Below, piece by piece: positions 24,401 through 34,369 of a stretch of 64,000 nt of DNA. The notes beneath the pieces were generated by a model. It was not told the DNA's origin. It did not search any database and saw nothing but the letters and a program-made list of their open reading frames with translations. How positions within the stretch are numbered: the first letter of the stretch is position 1; the number at the start of each line of letters is the position of its first letter. Source of the stretch: Gigaspora margarita (lineage: Eukaryota; Glomeromycota; Glomeromycetes; Diversisporales; Gigasporaceae); the NCBI GenBank assembly GCA_009809945.1, contig WTPW01000497.1, positions 276,155-340,154 on the forward strand. The letters are read 5' to 3'. The position numbers and the translations under genes are program-made.

Positions 24401-24954
24401 ATTTGCTCATGGATATATTTCTAGCACCAATCTTTCAAGCCTATTTCTGGCATCAGAAATTATATTAAGATAATCTATGATGCCATTTATTGTAGGTGTT
24501 ATTGTAGTTGGGTTTCAGAAATATAATCCAATATTATGAATTTCTCGTTGAATCCTATGATTCTGGATATTGGCTTGATTTTCAGGTAGAGATAATGTTC
24601 AGGGAGATTGGGTAATTGGGGTGATCCTGGCGGTTGCGCCATATCTATATTATTATACAAACCAAGAATTTTTTCATTAAGCTTGTCTATTTTATCCTGG
24701 AAAATTGCTAACCACTTTTCTATATAATCAATGTACTTTTCTTGACTCTCAGAATTTTGGAATACCTTTTCTAACTTTTTTTTAAGATTAGAAATTTCAA
24801 ATCACAATGGGTCTAGGTCCTCATCACGAATTAAGATTTCTTTTTCAAGGTAATTAATATAATCCTCTTTTGAGATAAAATCCTGTTGTAATTTGTGGAC
24901 TCAATCTTGTATAGCTAATAAGGCACCTTTAAATTGTTCGATTCTTTCCCCCAT
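21466..24954 (-). pseudogene. Gag-like and aspartic-protease-like gene within the Polinton
   Basis: Read from 24954 downward, it begins MGERIEQFKGALLAIQ with a long coiled coil. A glutamine-rich repeat (TQLADSQTQLAD) follows near 24300. A capsid-like region of retrotransposon Gag character (FETCLKGDAKDWYERSL) lies near 23740, with FIRGISPDNQLEIRHIG near 23260. A Ser/Lys/Glu-rich linker (22430-22760) precedes an aspartic-protease-like end: DSG near 21870 and WILLGTPWLDQARWEP near 21650. This is a Gag-Pro layout, not a standard Polinton gene. Its start lies 28 bp from the integrase start, divergently. It is broken in several places. It could be a captured Gag gene or an old nested retroelement piece. 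Confidence 0.65.
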
Positions 24955-24982
24955 TTTTTTCTTGCAAGCGAGCTGGCTCAAA

Positions 24983-26052
24983 ATGTTGTCTATTCCTATA
25001 ATACAAATAGATTCTAGAAATGTTCATGAACTAGATATATCTATTGCCTTGCGTAAGATTTATTATCATCCTAAAGGATATCAAAGAACTGTGAAAAAAT
25101 TGTATGAAGCTTCTTTAAAGGCTGGGTATAATTTTTCTATCGATGAAGTATGTGATTGGCTTGAAAAACAAGCTTTATATCAAATTCATAAACCCCAGCC
25201 AAGGTTTATTCCTAGGGCCTCTTTTAATAGTTACAGATTCCTAATGAATATCACCAAGCTGATATTCTTTATATGCCCCATGACCGAATTAATAATATAA
25301 CTTATAAGTATTGCTTGTGTATAGTAGATGTGGCTTCACGATTTAAGTGAGCAGTTCCTTTGGCTGTTAGATCAGCTTATTCTGTGACCAAGGCCTTTAA
25401 GAAAGTTTATAGTAATTCCAAGTGCCCTCTTATTTGGCCTAAATTATTAATGGTCGATCCTGGTTCTGAATTTAAATCTGATTATAAAGAATTAATAGAA
25501 AAATATAATGTTAAAATTAAAGTTGGCACGTCTCATAGAAGCCAAGGTATTGTTGAAAAATTTAATCATACTTTAGCTGAAAAATTGTTTCGGTTACAGG
25601 ATGCTTCTGATTTATTGTTACCTATATCTAAGAGATCAAGAGCTTGGGTTAAAAATCTTCATATAATTATTAATAATCTTAATAATTTGGTAACTAGATT
25701 AATTGGCACGGCTCTAGCAAAAGCTATAAAAATGAAACAGATTATTTCAATATCTTCTAAATTACGCAATGGGTCCATGAGCTTTGATGAATCCAAGCTA
25801 TCTTATAATATCTCAGTAAGATATTTACTTGAACTAGGTGAGTTAGAAATGGGTCCTAAAAGAGCGACTGACTATAATTGGAGTCCTCAAATTTATCATA
25901 TTAAGGAATCTTTGGTGCAAAAAAATCAGCCAATCCTGTATTGGCTAGAAGATGATAAAGGCAATAGTCCAAAGCAGTCTTTTGTTAGAGAAGAGCTTCA
26001 AATCATTCCTTCTGATACAGAATTACCGCTCCAGTGGGTGCTTACGAATTAA
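24983..26052 (+). pseudogene. Polinton integrase (RVE type)
   Basis: It joins element ends to target DNA. Starting MLSIPIIQIDSRNVHELD, it has an N-terminal helical region, then a core whose acidic positions are visible as ADILYMPHDR near 25270, LLMVDPGSEF near 25450 and the Glu of HRSQGIVEKFNHTLAEKL near 25550. The C-terminal part (EMGPKRATDYNWSPQIYHIK, then QPILYWLEDDKGN) resembles the chromo/SH3-like tail of Polinton integrases. The frame is open upstream to 24893, so an earlier start is possible. The region is broken. Confidence 0.85.
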
Positions 26053-26223
26053 AAATTTTATGATATGAAAGATGTTCATGGAATGCTTCAAGTTGGTGTT
26101 CCTAATCTTTGAAATTTACTATGCTATATTACTGTGCTCGTGACATACATGACACGTTCATTAGTATATTTTTATAATATAAAAGATGCTCGTAGAAGGC
26201 TTCAAGTTGGTGTTCCTGGCCTT
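26053..26223. repeat. Imperfect ~110-bp direct repeat
   Basis: GATGYTCRTRGAAKGCTTCA followed by AGTTGGTGTTCC occurs at 26089 and again at 26187. It is a short local duplication between the integrase and the next gene, with no coding potential. Confidence 0.6.
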
Positions 26224-26604
26224 TTATAAATTAAGGAAATCTTCTGCTTCTTTATTGATCTGGGCTTCTTTGACGAAATGATATTTGGCTAATTTGTAAT
26301 ATAACTTATATAATTCCATTATGGAAGTAAGAATCTTTGGATCCCAGCCATAAAATTCTTTGTAGTCATCTTTGATTTTATAATATTTTTCTTCATTGGG
26401 AAATATTATCATGGCCAAATTTAGTATATATTCTTCTGGGTCTTCCACCTGGTGTAATTTTCTAATTTTTTCTTTATAGTTTTGCATGAACTTGCTGTCT
26501 TTTGGTTTTCTATAATAGAGGCCTGCTTTGATTACGTTAATTAAAGCTTGCTCAACTTCTTTGTATGTGGGTTTGGCTTCGGTTAATTGATTTTGTGTGC
26601 TCAT
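26224..26604 (-). CDS. Small Polinton ORF, unknown
   Basis: A 126-codon open frame beginning MSTQNQLTEAKPTYKEVEQA. It is Lys-, Glu- and Tyr-rich and mostly helical in character, with no signal peptide or membrane segment. It is convergent with the integrase and divergent from the Cys-rich ORF that follows, about 80 bp away. It appears uninterrupted. No family is recognised; its position at the end of a Polinton suggests an accessory element protein. Confidence 0.6.
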   Translation of the reverse strand: MSTQNQLTEAKPTYKEVEQALINVIKAGLYYRKPKDSKFMQNYKEKIRKLHQVEDPEEYILNLAMIIFPNEEKYYKIKDDYKEFYGWDPKILTSIMELYKLYYKLAKYHFVKEAQINKEAEDFLNL

Positions 26605-26683
26605 TGTGAGGGTGTTTGTTTACTATATAATACTTATAAAATTGTTTTATTTAAATAATAAAAATTTATTAAATATATATATT

Positions 26684-26902
26684 ATGCACGGTGAATATTT
26701 CTGCCTATTTATTAAGTTTACAGGTAAAACTTGTGGAAAGTCCTGTATGCGTAAAGAAGGGTGTTCTATTCATTGGAAGTATGTTAGAAAATTAGCTGAT
26801 AAACAACTTATTCTTTGTAGTGAAAGTGGATGTAAAAAATATACTAGATCAAATTCTGGTCGATGCCCTATACATATAAGAGGGTATTATACCTCACAAT
26901 AA
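26684..26902 (+). CDS. Small Cys-rich ORF, possible zinc-binding
   Basis: From the ATG at 26684 it encodes 72 residues with two similar halves: KTCGKSCMRKEGCSIHWKY and ESGCKKYTRSNSGRCPIH. Each is a C-x(3-9)-C-x(4)-C...H-like pattern suited to zinc. The frame is open further upstream, but that part is hydrophobic AT-rich sequence and less likely translated. The function is unknown; a DNA- or RNA-binding accessory protein is possible. Confidence 0.55.
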   Translation: MHGEYFCLFIKFTGKTCGKSCMRKEGCSIHWKYVRKLADKQLILCSESGCKKYTRSNSGRCPIHIRGYYTSQ

Positions 26903-27061
26903 TATTATAAGCTTCGAAATGGAGTTGTTTTGATTCAGGAAAAAAGTGATACTTTGATTCGAAAAGCAATTGATGATTTGCTTTAGAGCTATTAGAAAAC
27001 CAGCCTTTTTACAATTCTTGAAATTTTAGTATCTGTATTCAAAATTTTAGTATCTATATCC

Positions 27062-27736
27062 GAAAATATGGTATCCCGATATCATTTTTTTGTTCTAATT
27101 TTGGTATCAAGAACTGAAATTTTAGTAAATATATCTGAAATTTTGGTACCAGGATTTGAAAAATAGCTATCTATATCTGAAATATTGGTACTCAGATATC
27201 AAAATTTTGGTATCAAGATCTGAAATATCTAAAATTTTGGTATCCGAGTATTATAATTTTGGTACCTATATCTGAAATTTTGGTATCTGTATCCCAAATT
27301 TTGGTACTCCGCTATGGCGGGGTACCAAAATTTGTCCTTTGCTAGATAGAGTTAAATCGCTTTTTGAATTAATTCTAGGATAACATAGAAAATAGTATGC
27401 ATTTTAGGCTTGAATGGGTCTGCAGAGAAGCATACTCAGATACTTCAGTCCTCGGTACTCTCTGCTTATTTCAAGGAGATAGCATAATTTTTTTGCTATC
27501 TTATTTAAATTTAAAAACATAGCCAGAGCGTAAACAAAGACTACTTACTTCTTAATGTTAGAAGCCCAAATTTAGGAGTAAAAAGAGTAAGTTAACAGGA
27601 TTTGGCTCTAGCGTAATTTAGAGTCTGAATTCGATATAGGATTTCATATATCTAGAAAAGCTTAGAAATGGGTAAGGAATCTATTCTGGATACATTTACG
27701 TAATTTTGACTCTAGAACTCCTATTTTTGCCCTACT
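27062..27736 (-). repeat. Right terminal inverted repeat of the Polinton
   Basis: Reverse complement of 14517-15165, with the ACCAAAATTT array on its inner side (about 27020-27325) and the tip CTCCTATTTTTGCCCTACT at the outer side. Confidence 0.9.
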
Positions 27737-27741
27737 ACTTA

Positions 27742-28053
27742 TACTACTCCTGTCAAATGCAATATTAAACTTCAAGAAAAACCCTACCATGCTGTTATTG
27801 ATATGGTACTGCTATCAGTATGATCTCTCACCAAGTTGTGAAAGAACTTGAACTAAAAATTGAAGCTCCTTCTACTAGCCTTATTGTCTCTGCAGCTAGA
27901 TCCTCTGTTTGTCCTCTTGGCATTATTAAAAATTTGCCAATAGAAATTGAAGAAACCACTATCCCTCTGGACATTGAAGTTATGAATGCCACTTCTTATT
28001 CATTACTTCTAGGTAATAACTGGTCACAAAAAGTAAATGCCAGCTATAACTAG
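27742..28053 (+). pseudogene. Aspartic protease region of the LTR element
   Basis: This resumes directly after the Polinton. The open stretch 27820-28053 contains IEIEETTIPLDIEVM and the end motif SYSLLLGNNWSQKVNA, the hydrophobic-LG-x-x-W signature near the C-terminus of retropepsins. The Polinton sits close to the start of this domain. The region is broken. Confidence 0.65.
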
Positions 28054-29787
28054 AAAAACAAAGCTTATACCCTCTGCTGGAACAAAAAGAAGATTCATGT
28101 TTCTACTACATATGAAAATAACAAACCCCTACCTATTTAACTCACTCTTACCAATGAAAAGAATTTGGAAAGATTTGAACAAGAATATCTTAGTCCAAAA
28201 AAAGCTTATATGGCAAATACAGAAACAGATACATGGACTACTGTTACTCACAGACCCAGACCCAGTGCATCCTTTTCTAACCAGAAATGTGAACGCTGTT
28301 ACTCCTACAATCATCTATATGCTGACTGCCCCAACAATGAATGTTACCAATATCGTCGATATGAACACCTTGCTGCTCATTGTCCTAGTCAGGCCCTAAA
28401 CGCAATATCTGTAAAACCTGTTCCCAATTAGGACATTTATACAAGGACTGCCCCAAAAATCAATGTTACTAGAGTGAACAGTATGGACATATCAGAGCCA
28501 AGTGCCCTCAAATGATACAGAAACTAGAGAACCAGAGATTTGAATGCAGTTGTGATCTTCAGGAAGTAAAAGCACAATGCCTCCCTTATTTTACACCTCT
28601 ACGCACCCACCATTGTTGCAAATGTAAAGTACCCAAAAAGCCTGAAGAAATTAGACCATTGAATTAAACAATGGTGTGTAAAGGATGTTGGATTGATTTT
28701 TATCATACTTTAGATCTTGATAACCCCCAAAGCATTGAATTCTTCACTAATGGTGAAGGCAGAGGAACAATAACTAAATGCAAACTCTGTAAAGAACAGG
28801 GAATTAGATCCAAGATGATTAAACTTAATTCTAGTTGAGAGGATGTTCAATTTTGTGATCTTGAACACCTCTATGCTTACAAGCCTGCCTGGGATATTAA
28901 ATATAACCCCAACTACAACCTCTGGACCCAAGTACATTATTATACAGAATTTTCCAGGAATGCTGAACACAGCTATAACCTTAACCAAAGCTGAATTTTC
29001 TGTTTAGCCCAGATCCAGATTGGTGAAAGCAATGCAGACCTTGTCCATGCTTTTGAACCTCAATATGATGACCATTCTAATCAAGGTTATATCTATGATG
29101 AGGTAAATATCATCATGAGAGCCATCCATGTAGAATTGACAGAACCAGAAGAACAAATATTACAAAAAATTCTTGCTAAATCCTTTGACATGTGTCATCC
29201 TAACTTTGATAAAAGGAAAACCATAAAAAACTTACGAAGAAACTTTGCAGAAACTGCAGGACTTTCTGAATCCTGTACTATGGTCAAAACTAATGATGAA
29301 CTTTGACAATATAAAAATTTGTACAAGGAATGCTATGAAGAAGAAAACCCTCCTCCAAATACAAAAATCCTTTCTCCTCCTACTTCCTTAGTATCTGAAG
29401 TACCTGATCTAAGTGAATCTACTACACTTCTTGTAATAGAGTTACCTGTAGTTGCTCCTATCAAAACTGCCTCGCCTGTTCTTGAATCAGCTGAATTGAT
29501 TCACCTCTTGCAGGAACAGGTTCGACAAAAAGCTCAAATTATTACTTTTCTTCAAGAACAAGCCAAAACATTTGAACACCAGGAACAGACTATCAAAACT
29601 CTACAGGACTAAGTTTATTATTTCAAAAACTTCATCATCGATTAAGGGACTTGTATACCAAGTTGACTGCCCCTATACCCAAGTCTAGTAAGTGTGATAC
29701 TCAAAATTTTTGTGTTATTCAGAGCATGTTCAAAAACTAATTGAAGATACAGACAATAATAGACCCAGAAACATTTAAGAAATATAA
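28054..29787 (+). pseudogene. Cys-rich and coiled-coil insert between protease and RT
   Basis: After the protease come tandem CCHC-like knuckles: CERCYSYNHLYADC and CYQYRRYEHLAAHC at 28270-28400, and two more by 28510. Further Cys pairs follow (HHCCKCKVP near 28615, CKLCKEQ near 28785). A charged region with HVELTEPEEQILQKIL (29130) and a coiled coil (LLQEQVRQKAQIITFLQEQ near 29510) complete it. In most gypsy elements reverse transcriptase follows protease almost directly, so about 1.7 kb here is unusual. It is not a domain set I can name. It is broken. Confidence 0.6.
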
Positions 29788-31075
29788 ATGACTCAAAAAA
29801 TTAACCCAAAAGTAGGACCCCTCACTACTGACCAAGGAGCCCAGTTTAGACAATTGCTTCTTGAATTTGCAGACTTCTTTGCAAAAGATATGACCCAACT
29901 AGGTAGAACTGACCTAGTTGTTTATCAAATATTTACTGATAATGGACCACCTATTAGTTCACGACCCTATATGGTACCTCTCACTGAACAAACATTCATA
30001 AATGAAGAAGTACAATGAATGTTAGAAAATAAATTAATTAGAGAGTTCTCTAGTCATTGGGCCTCTTCTGTTGTACTTGTAAACAAGAAAAATAGAAAGA
30101 AAAGATTTTGTGTAGATTACCAAAATCTTAACAATGTTACCAAGAAAGACCAATACCTACCTTGAATTGATGAAATGCTTGACTCTCTTGCTGGAGCCAC
30201 TTACTTCTCTTCTTTAGATCTTATGAGTAGATATTGGCAAGTAAAAGTACACCCAGAAGATAGAGAGAAAACTGCTTTTATAACCAGATACAGAACCTAT
30301 GAATTTAATATCATGCCTTTTGGATTGTATAATGCTCCTGCTACTTTTTAACATCTTATGAACCAGGTTTATAAAGGCATAGCCTACAAGTATATTGTGG
30401 TATACCTAGATGATACCAATATCTTTTCTCAAACATTTGATGATTATATTAAACATCTACGAGAAGTTTTTACTAGAATTAGGAAAGCTAAATTGAAGTT
30501 AAATATTGAAAAGTGTAATTTTTAGATGAAACGATTATCTTTTCTAGGACATATCATAGAAGAAAAAGGAATCTCCCCATACCGAAACAAGATAATTGCT
30601 GTACAAAATATCCAACCTCCCCAAAATATAACCCAGCTACAATTATTTTTAGGGCTTGCTGGATATTATAGACGATTTATCAAACATTTTTCTTCTATTG
30701 CTCACCCTCTTAACCAGTTATTGCATAAGAATAATGCTTATGAATAGAATATGAAATGTCAAAAGGCTTTTGATGAATTAATGTATTGATTAACTACAGC
30801 CCTATTTTTATCTACCCAGACTATAGAAAAGAATTTATTCTTGCTACAGATGCATCTTATGACGGATTTGGAGCTACTTTGAGCCAACACTCCAATGATA
30901 AAAAGGAACACCCAATTGCCTATGCTAGTAAAAGTTTGAAAAAGAAAGAAGTGAATTATGGAGCTACTGAACTAGAATGTGCTGCTATTGTATGGGCCAT
31001 TGAACATTTTCATAAATATTTTGGTACAAATCACTTTACATTAGTCACAGATCACTCCGCTCTCAAATAGTTAAA
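29788..31075 (+). pseudogene. Reverse transcriptase and RNase H region
   Basis: The reverse transcriptase motifs are visible: FCVDYQNLNNVT near 30110, YFSSLDLMSRYWQVKV near 30205, the catalytic YLDDTNIFSQ near 30405 and LSFLGHIIEEKGI near 30540. RNase H follows: FILATDASYDGFGATLSQ near 30835, the acidic ATELECAAIVWAIEHF near 30965 and LVTDHSALK ending about 31070. These are classic Ty3/gypsy forms. The region is broken. Confidence 0.9.
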
Positions 31076-31419
31076 GTCGTCACAACCAAAAGGACATCTA
31101 GGTTGTTGGATGATGAAACTTCAACCCTATTTTTTTTACTTACTATTATACACGAATCTAATCAAATGTCAATGCTTTTTCTAGACTACCGACTCAGACA
31201 CACCCTTGCATTAATGACCCACATGAATTTAGATCAATACCAAAATCTCCTAAACTATTTAGAATCAGACACTCTCTCCCCTAACTTAATGGACAATGAA
31301 CAAAAGACAATTATTAATCAATCTCACAATATGATGTGAAAAAGAAATTATTATACAAAAAGAATAGAAAAGATCCAGACAAACCAATTAGAGTTATTAA
31401 ATGGACTGAAGTTGAACCA

Positions 31420-32510
31420 ATTTTATAGATAATGCATAGTCATCCTACTGCTAGACACTTAGGAACAGATGCTATGTATTATAAGATAACTGAACAATAT
31501 TATTGGGACCAAATGTATAGAGATGTGCAGAACTATGTTCGCTCTTGTGAAATATGCCAAAAATGAGGAAAAAGTAAAAGAAAGGAACCCTCCACCCTAT
31601 CCAAGTTGGAAGAGCCTTTGAGCTTGTAGAAATAGATTTAGTTGGACCTCTCCCTATAACTTCTCAAAATAATCGCTATATTATTGTTGCTACCGATTAC
31701 CTTACTCACTGGCCAGAAGCCATAGCTGTACCAGATGCAGGTGCAGAAACCTTAGCAAAGTTTATTTTTGAAGAAATTGTTTGTAGACATGGAGTACCTA
31801 AGATGATACTCTCAGATAATGGAAAGAATTTTGTTAGTAAAATTGTAAGGATACTATGCGAAAAGGTCTTGATAAAATATATATTTTCTTCACTCACCAT
31901 CCACAAACCGAAGGAATGGTTGGAAGATTAAACAGAACCCTTTGCAACTCTCTTGCAAAAGTTACCAAAAAAAATACAAAATGGGATACTCACATACCTG
32001 CTATACTATTTGCATATAGGACCAAATGACATGAAACTACTGGATACACTCCTTTCTATTTGGTATATGGTCGACAAGCAATTCTACCAATTGAAACTGT
32101 TATCCCTATAGACCCAGTTGATCCAGATGATGAAGTCTCTCTAGAAGATAGTATTCTCCAATGAGCATTTGAGTTAATTGAAGAATTACCCTATCACCAT
32201 AGCAATGCCAGAGAAAATATAATTAAGTCTCAAAAGAAACAAAAAGTTAGATTTGATTCTAAGATACAGAAAGAAGAATTTGAAATTGGTGACAAAGTTT
32301 GGGTACAAAGAAAAGACATTGAAGCCTCTCATTCTGCAAAATTGAAGAGAAAAGAATAGGACCATTTATTGTTAAGGAAAAATTAAATAATGGCACCTAT
32401 AAACTGTGTACAACGGATGGAAAAACATTGAAGCAGTATTACAATAGTGATTGTCTTGTTAAGTACTACGAGAAACAAGATTGGCAACCAATGATTGTCA
32501 TTTGAATTTC
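31420..32510 (+). pseudogene. Integrase region of the LTR element
   Basis: The zinc-binding HHCC domain is at 31436-31563 (HSHPTARHLGTDAM, then CEICQK). Core acidic positions appear as VEIDLVGPLP near 31630, ILSDNGKNF near 31808 and the Glu of HPQTEGMVGRLNRT near 31895. A GPY/F-type C-terminal module (GDKVWVQRKD near 32290, then GPFIVKEKL near 32358) follows. No clear chromodomain is seen after it. The region is broken. Confidence 0.88.
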
Positions 32511-32908
32511 TAGGAAGAAATTCTTAAAAGACAGCCTTAACCCCTTAATTTACAGTATACAACAAACATTTTTTTTTGTATCTAAGCCACCCCATTTTTG
32601 TTTAAAAATTAGGAATAGAAATAATATAATAGAATCGGATTTTGACTTCGTAGAATGATTACGACTAAGTAAAGTCAGTCAATATTACTCCGTTTGAGCT
32701 GAAATTTTGAATGTATTCCCATTGGAAGATTACGCATCTTTTCTACTAAGCTTATCATAGAGTGAAAATGCCATAGAAACCCGTGAATCGATTTGATGTC
32801 ATTTTTTATCGGCAAGAAAACTTTTGGTCATGTGATCAACGTTGCGAATTTTTGGGTCACATGAGTGACGCCGCGAAACAATCGAACAGCCCTATTCTTT
32901 AAATTTAC
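32511..32908. other. Spacer between integrase and the 3' ORF
   Basis: Non-coding. A GAATGATTACGACTAAG to GGAAGATTACGCATC stretch (32650-32740) and two GTCACATGAGTGA / GTCATGTGATCAA segments (32825-32870) form short imperfect repeats. It could contain a signal for the downstream frame; nothing decisive is visible. Confidence 0.4.
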
Positions 32909-33580
32909 ATGTATAACAATATTTTTATTAAAGTAACCACCCTTATTCTAACCTTAAAATTGTCAAAAATATTTCTCCTTTCCCTTTCTCTCCCAATAAC
33001 AAAAACTTTAATTCCTAAAATGGAAACTGTTACCCTTCAACCTCAAACTCTAATTAGCCTGACTGCATTGGTTAAAAGTTGGAACCAAGATCCTTTAGCC
33101 CTTAACAATAGTCTTCTAATTATGAAAGATCAAGCTATGGTTACAGATGGAATCACTATTTTAGTTTCTCTACAACTTTCTATAGAAGACACAGACCCCT
33201 TGCAAAATAATCCCTTTAATAGCCATATTGAAACAACTAACGAGCTACCATCAAGTGAGGAATTAATGTTATTATCTGAAGATAATGTGCTAGAAAGCAT
33301 TGAAGCCCATGAACCAAATGTGGAACCGGACTCAGTCCTAAACAGAATTAGGGAAGATTTAATGAATACCGAAGCTACCACTATAACTAGAGCAAATCCT
33401 CTTCTAATATTCACTTGGAGAGACCAAACCAGTGAAATAATTTCTCAGCTGAACCAAGAGACTCATAGAAGCCAAAGAGAAAAGCAAATACAGACATTGG
33501 AAGCTTGTTACTACTTGGGAAAACTTCAGCAAGATTTTCAGAATAATTACAAGGTGACAAAAGAAATAAGAAAGATATAA
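32909..33580 (+). CDS. Extra 3' ORF of the LTR element, unknown
   Basis: A 223-codon open frame lies between integrase and the 3' LTR. The first ~35 residues are hydrophobic (TLILTLKLSKIFLLSLSLP). An internal Met at 33019 (METVTLQPQTLISLTALVKS) may be the real start. The rest is acidic and helical, with NELPSSEELMLLSEDNVL and REKQIQTLEACYYLGKLQQD. The position is where some gypsy elements carry an additional gene, but there are no cysteines or transmembrane anchor arguing for an envelope protein. No family is recognised. Confidence 0.55.
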   Translation: MYNNIFIKVTTLILTLKLSKIFLLSLSLPITKTLIPKMETVTLQPQTLISLTALVKSWNQDPLALNNSLLIMKDQAMVTDGITILVSLQLSIEDTDPLQNNPFNSHIETTNELPSSEELMLLSEDNVLESIEAHEPNVEPDSVLNRIREDLMNTEATTITRANPLLIFTWRDQTSEIISQLNQETHRSQREKQIQTLEACYYLGKLQQDFQNNYKVTKEIRKI

Positions 33581-33769
33581 AGCCCGCCTTGGGATCGTAT
33601 AGGACTTACAGCACTTGGAAATGTGCTGAGAGAGCTTATCAAGTGTTTAATTGTTGGGAATTATCAAAATTATGCCAGACACAGTATATTTCCTTCAATA
33701 GCATGAATAAGTTATCAAATGAAGAGTTTACTAAATTAATGGAATTGTGAACTCATGGAGTTCATTCTT

Positions 33770-33783
33770 AAAGGGAACAGAAA
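33770..33783 (+). promoter_or_regulatory. Polypurine tract of the LTR element
   Basis: AAAGGGAACAGAAA lies immediately before the 3' LTR, the expected place for plus-strand priming. Confidence 0.7.
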
Positions 33784-34369
33784 TATTATAGAACAGTTCT
33801 CTTGTTCTATTTCTAGAACATTCCAAAAAATAGCAATTGCAAAGCAAAATACAAAACACAATTGCGCAGCAGGAGTTTTATTAGTTTTATTAGTTTTATT
33901 AGTTTTAGTAGTTTTATTAGTTTTATTAGTTTTATTAGTTTTATCAGTTTTATTAGTTTTATTAGTTTTATTAGTTTTATTAGTTTTATTAGTTTTATTA
34001 GTTTTATTAGTTTTATTAGTTTTATTAGTTTTATTAGTTTTACTAGTTTTATTGGTTTTATGAGTTTTACAAAAGATATATAAACCCTAGTTTTCTACCT
34101 TTCTGCACATTAGACTCAGATTCCCTCCCCTCTCCCTCTATTGTTTAGGAATAGTTTATCTATCTTGAATATTATCTCATAAATAAATAAAATATATCTT
34201 TGCCAAATAAATACTCTTTTGCTCTTTGATAAATAAATATAATGAACTGCTCTAGTGAAGTAATATTCCACTTGCACACCACATCATATCTTTTCTGACC
34301 CTTACAAGATCTCTGTCACTATGTGTTGTGTTGCAAGTACTATATTGAAGGCAATAGTCGCTTGTAACA
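33784..34369 (+). repeat. 3' LTR with expanded 9-bp minisatellite
   Basis: It matches the 5' LTR from TATTATAGAACAG to CTTGTAACA. The TTTTATTAG block at 33876-34062 holds about 21 units against three in the 5' LTR, which accounts for nearly all the 161-bp length difference. Confidence 0.92.

Larger units (their letters stand above)
14517..27736 (+). mobile_element. Polinton (Maverick) fossil inserted in the gypsy element
   Basis: Terminal inverted repeats of roughly 650 bp begin AGTAGGGCAAAAATAGGAG and end in its complement. ACTTA flanks both sides (14512-14516 and 27737-27741), near the 6-bp duplication typical of Polintons. Content: protein-primed DNA polymerase B (+), small ORFs, a Gag/aspartic-protease-like gene (-), a retroviral-type integrase (+) and two small end genes. 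DNA polymerase B with an RVE integrase inside long TIRs is diagnostic. I recognise no capsid, packaging ATPase or adenain-like protease. The element is broken in many places. TIR divergence of several percent suggests an age comparable to that of its host element. Confidence 0.9.
11110..34369 (+). mobile_element. Ty3/gypsy LTR retrotransposon fossil, split by a Polinton
   Basis: Two LTRs (11110-11534 and 33784-34369) bound a primer-binding site, a gag region with a zinc knuckle, and a pol region in the order protease, reverse transcriptase, RNase H, integrase, then a further open frame and a polypurine tract. Integrase after RNase H defines Ty3/gypsy. ATAT lies on both outer flanks, consistent with a 4-5-bp target duplication. 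Without the nested 13.2-kb Polinton it would be about 10 kb. By eye the LTRs differ at roughly 5-7% of positions outside a repeat block, so the insertion is not recent. The element is broken in many places and sits inside the satellite field. Confidence 0.93.

Noticed and set aside
32909-33580. Envelope gene reading of the 3' ORF
   Set aside because: No cysteine pattern, cleavage site or C-terminal membrane anchor; only position suggests it.
33755-34063. Open frame encoding a VLLVLL repeat
   Set aside because: It is the translation of the TTTTATTAG minisatellite in the 3' LTR; any frame through it stays open.
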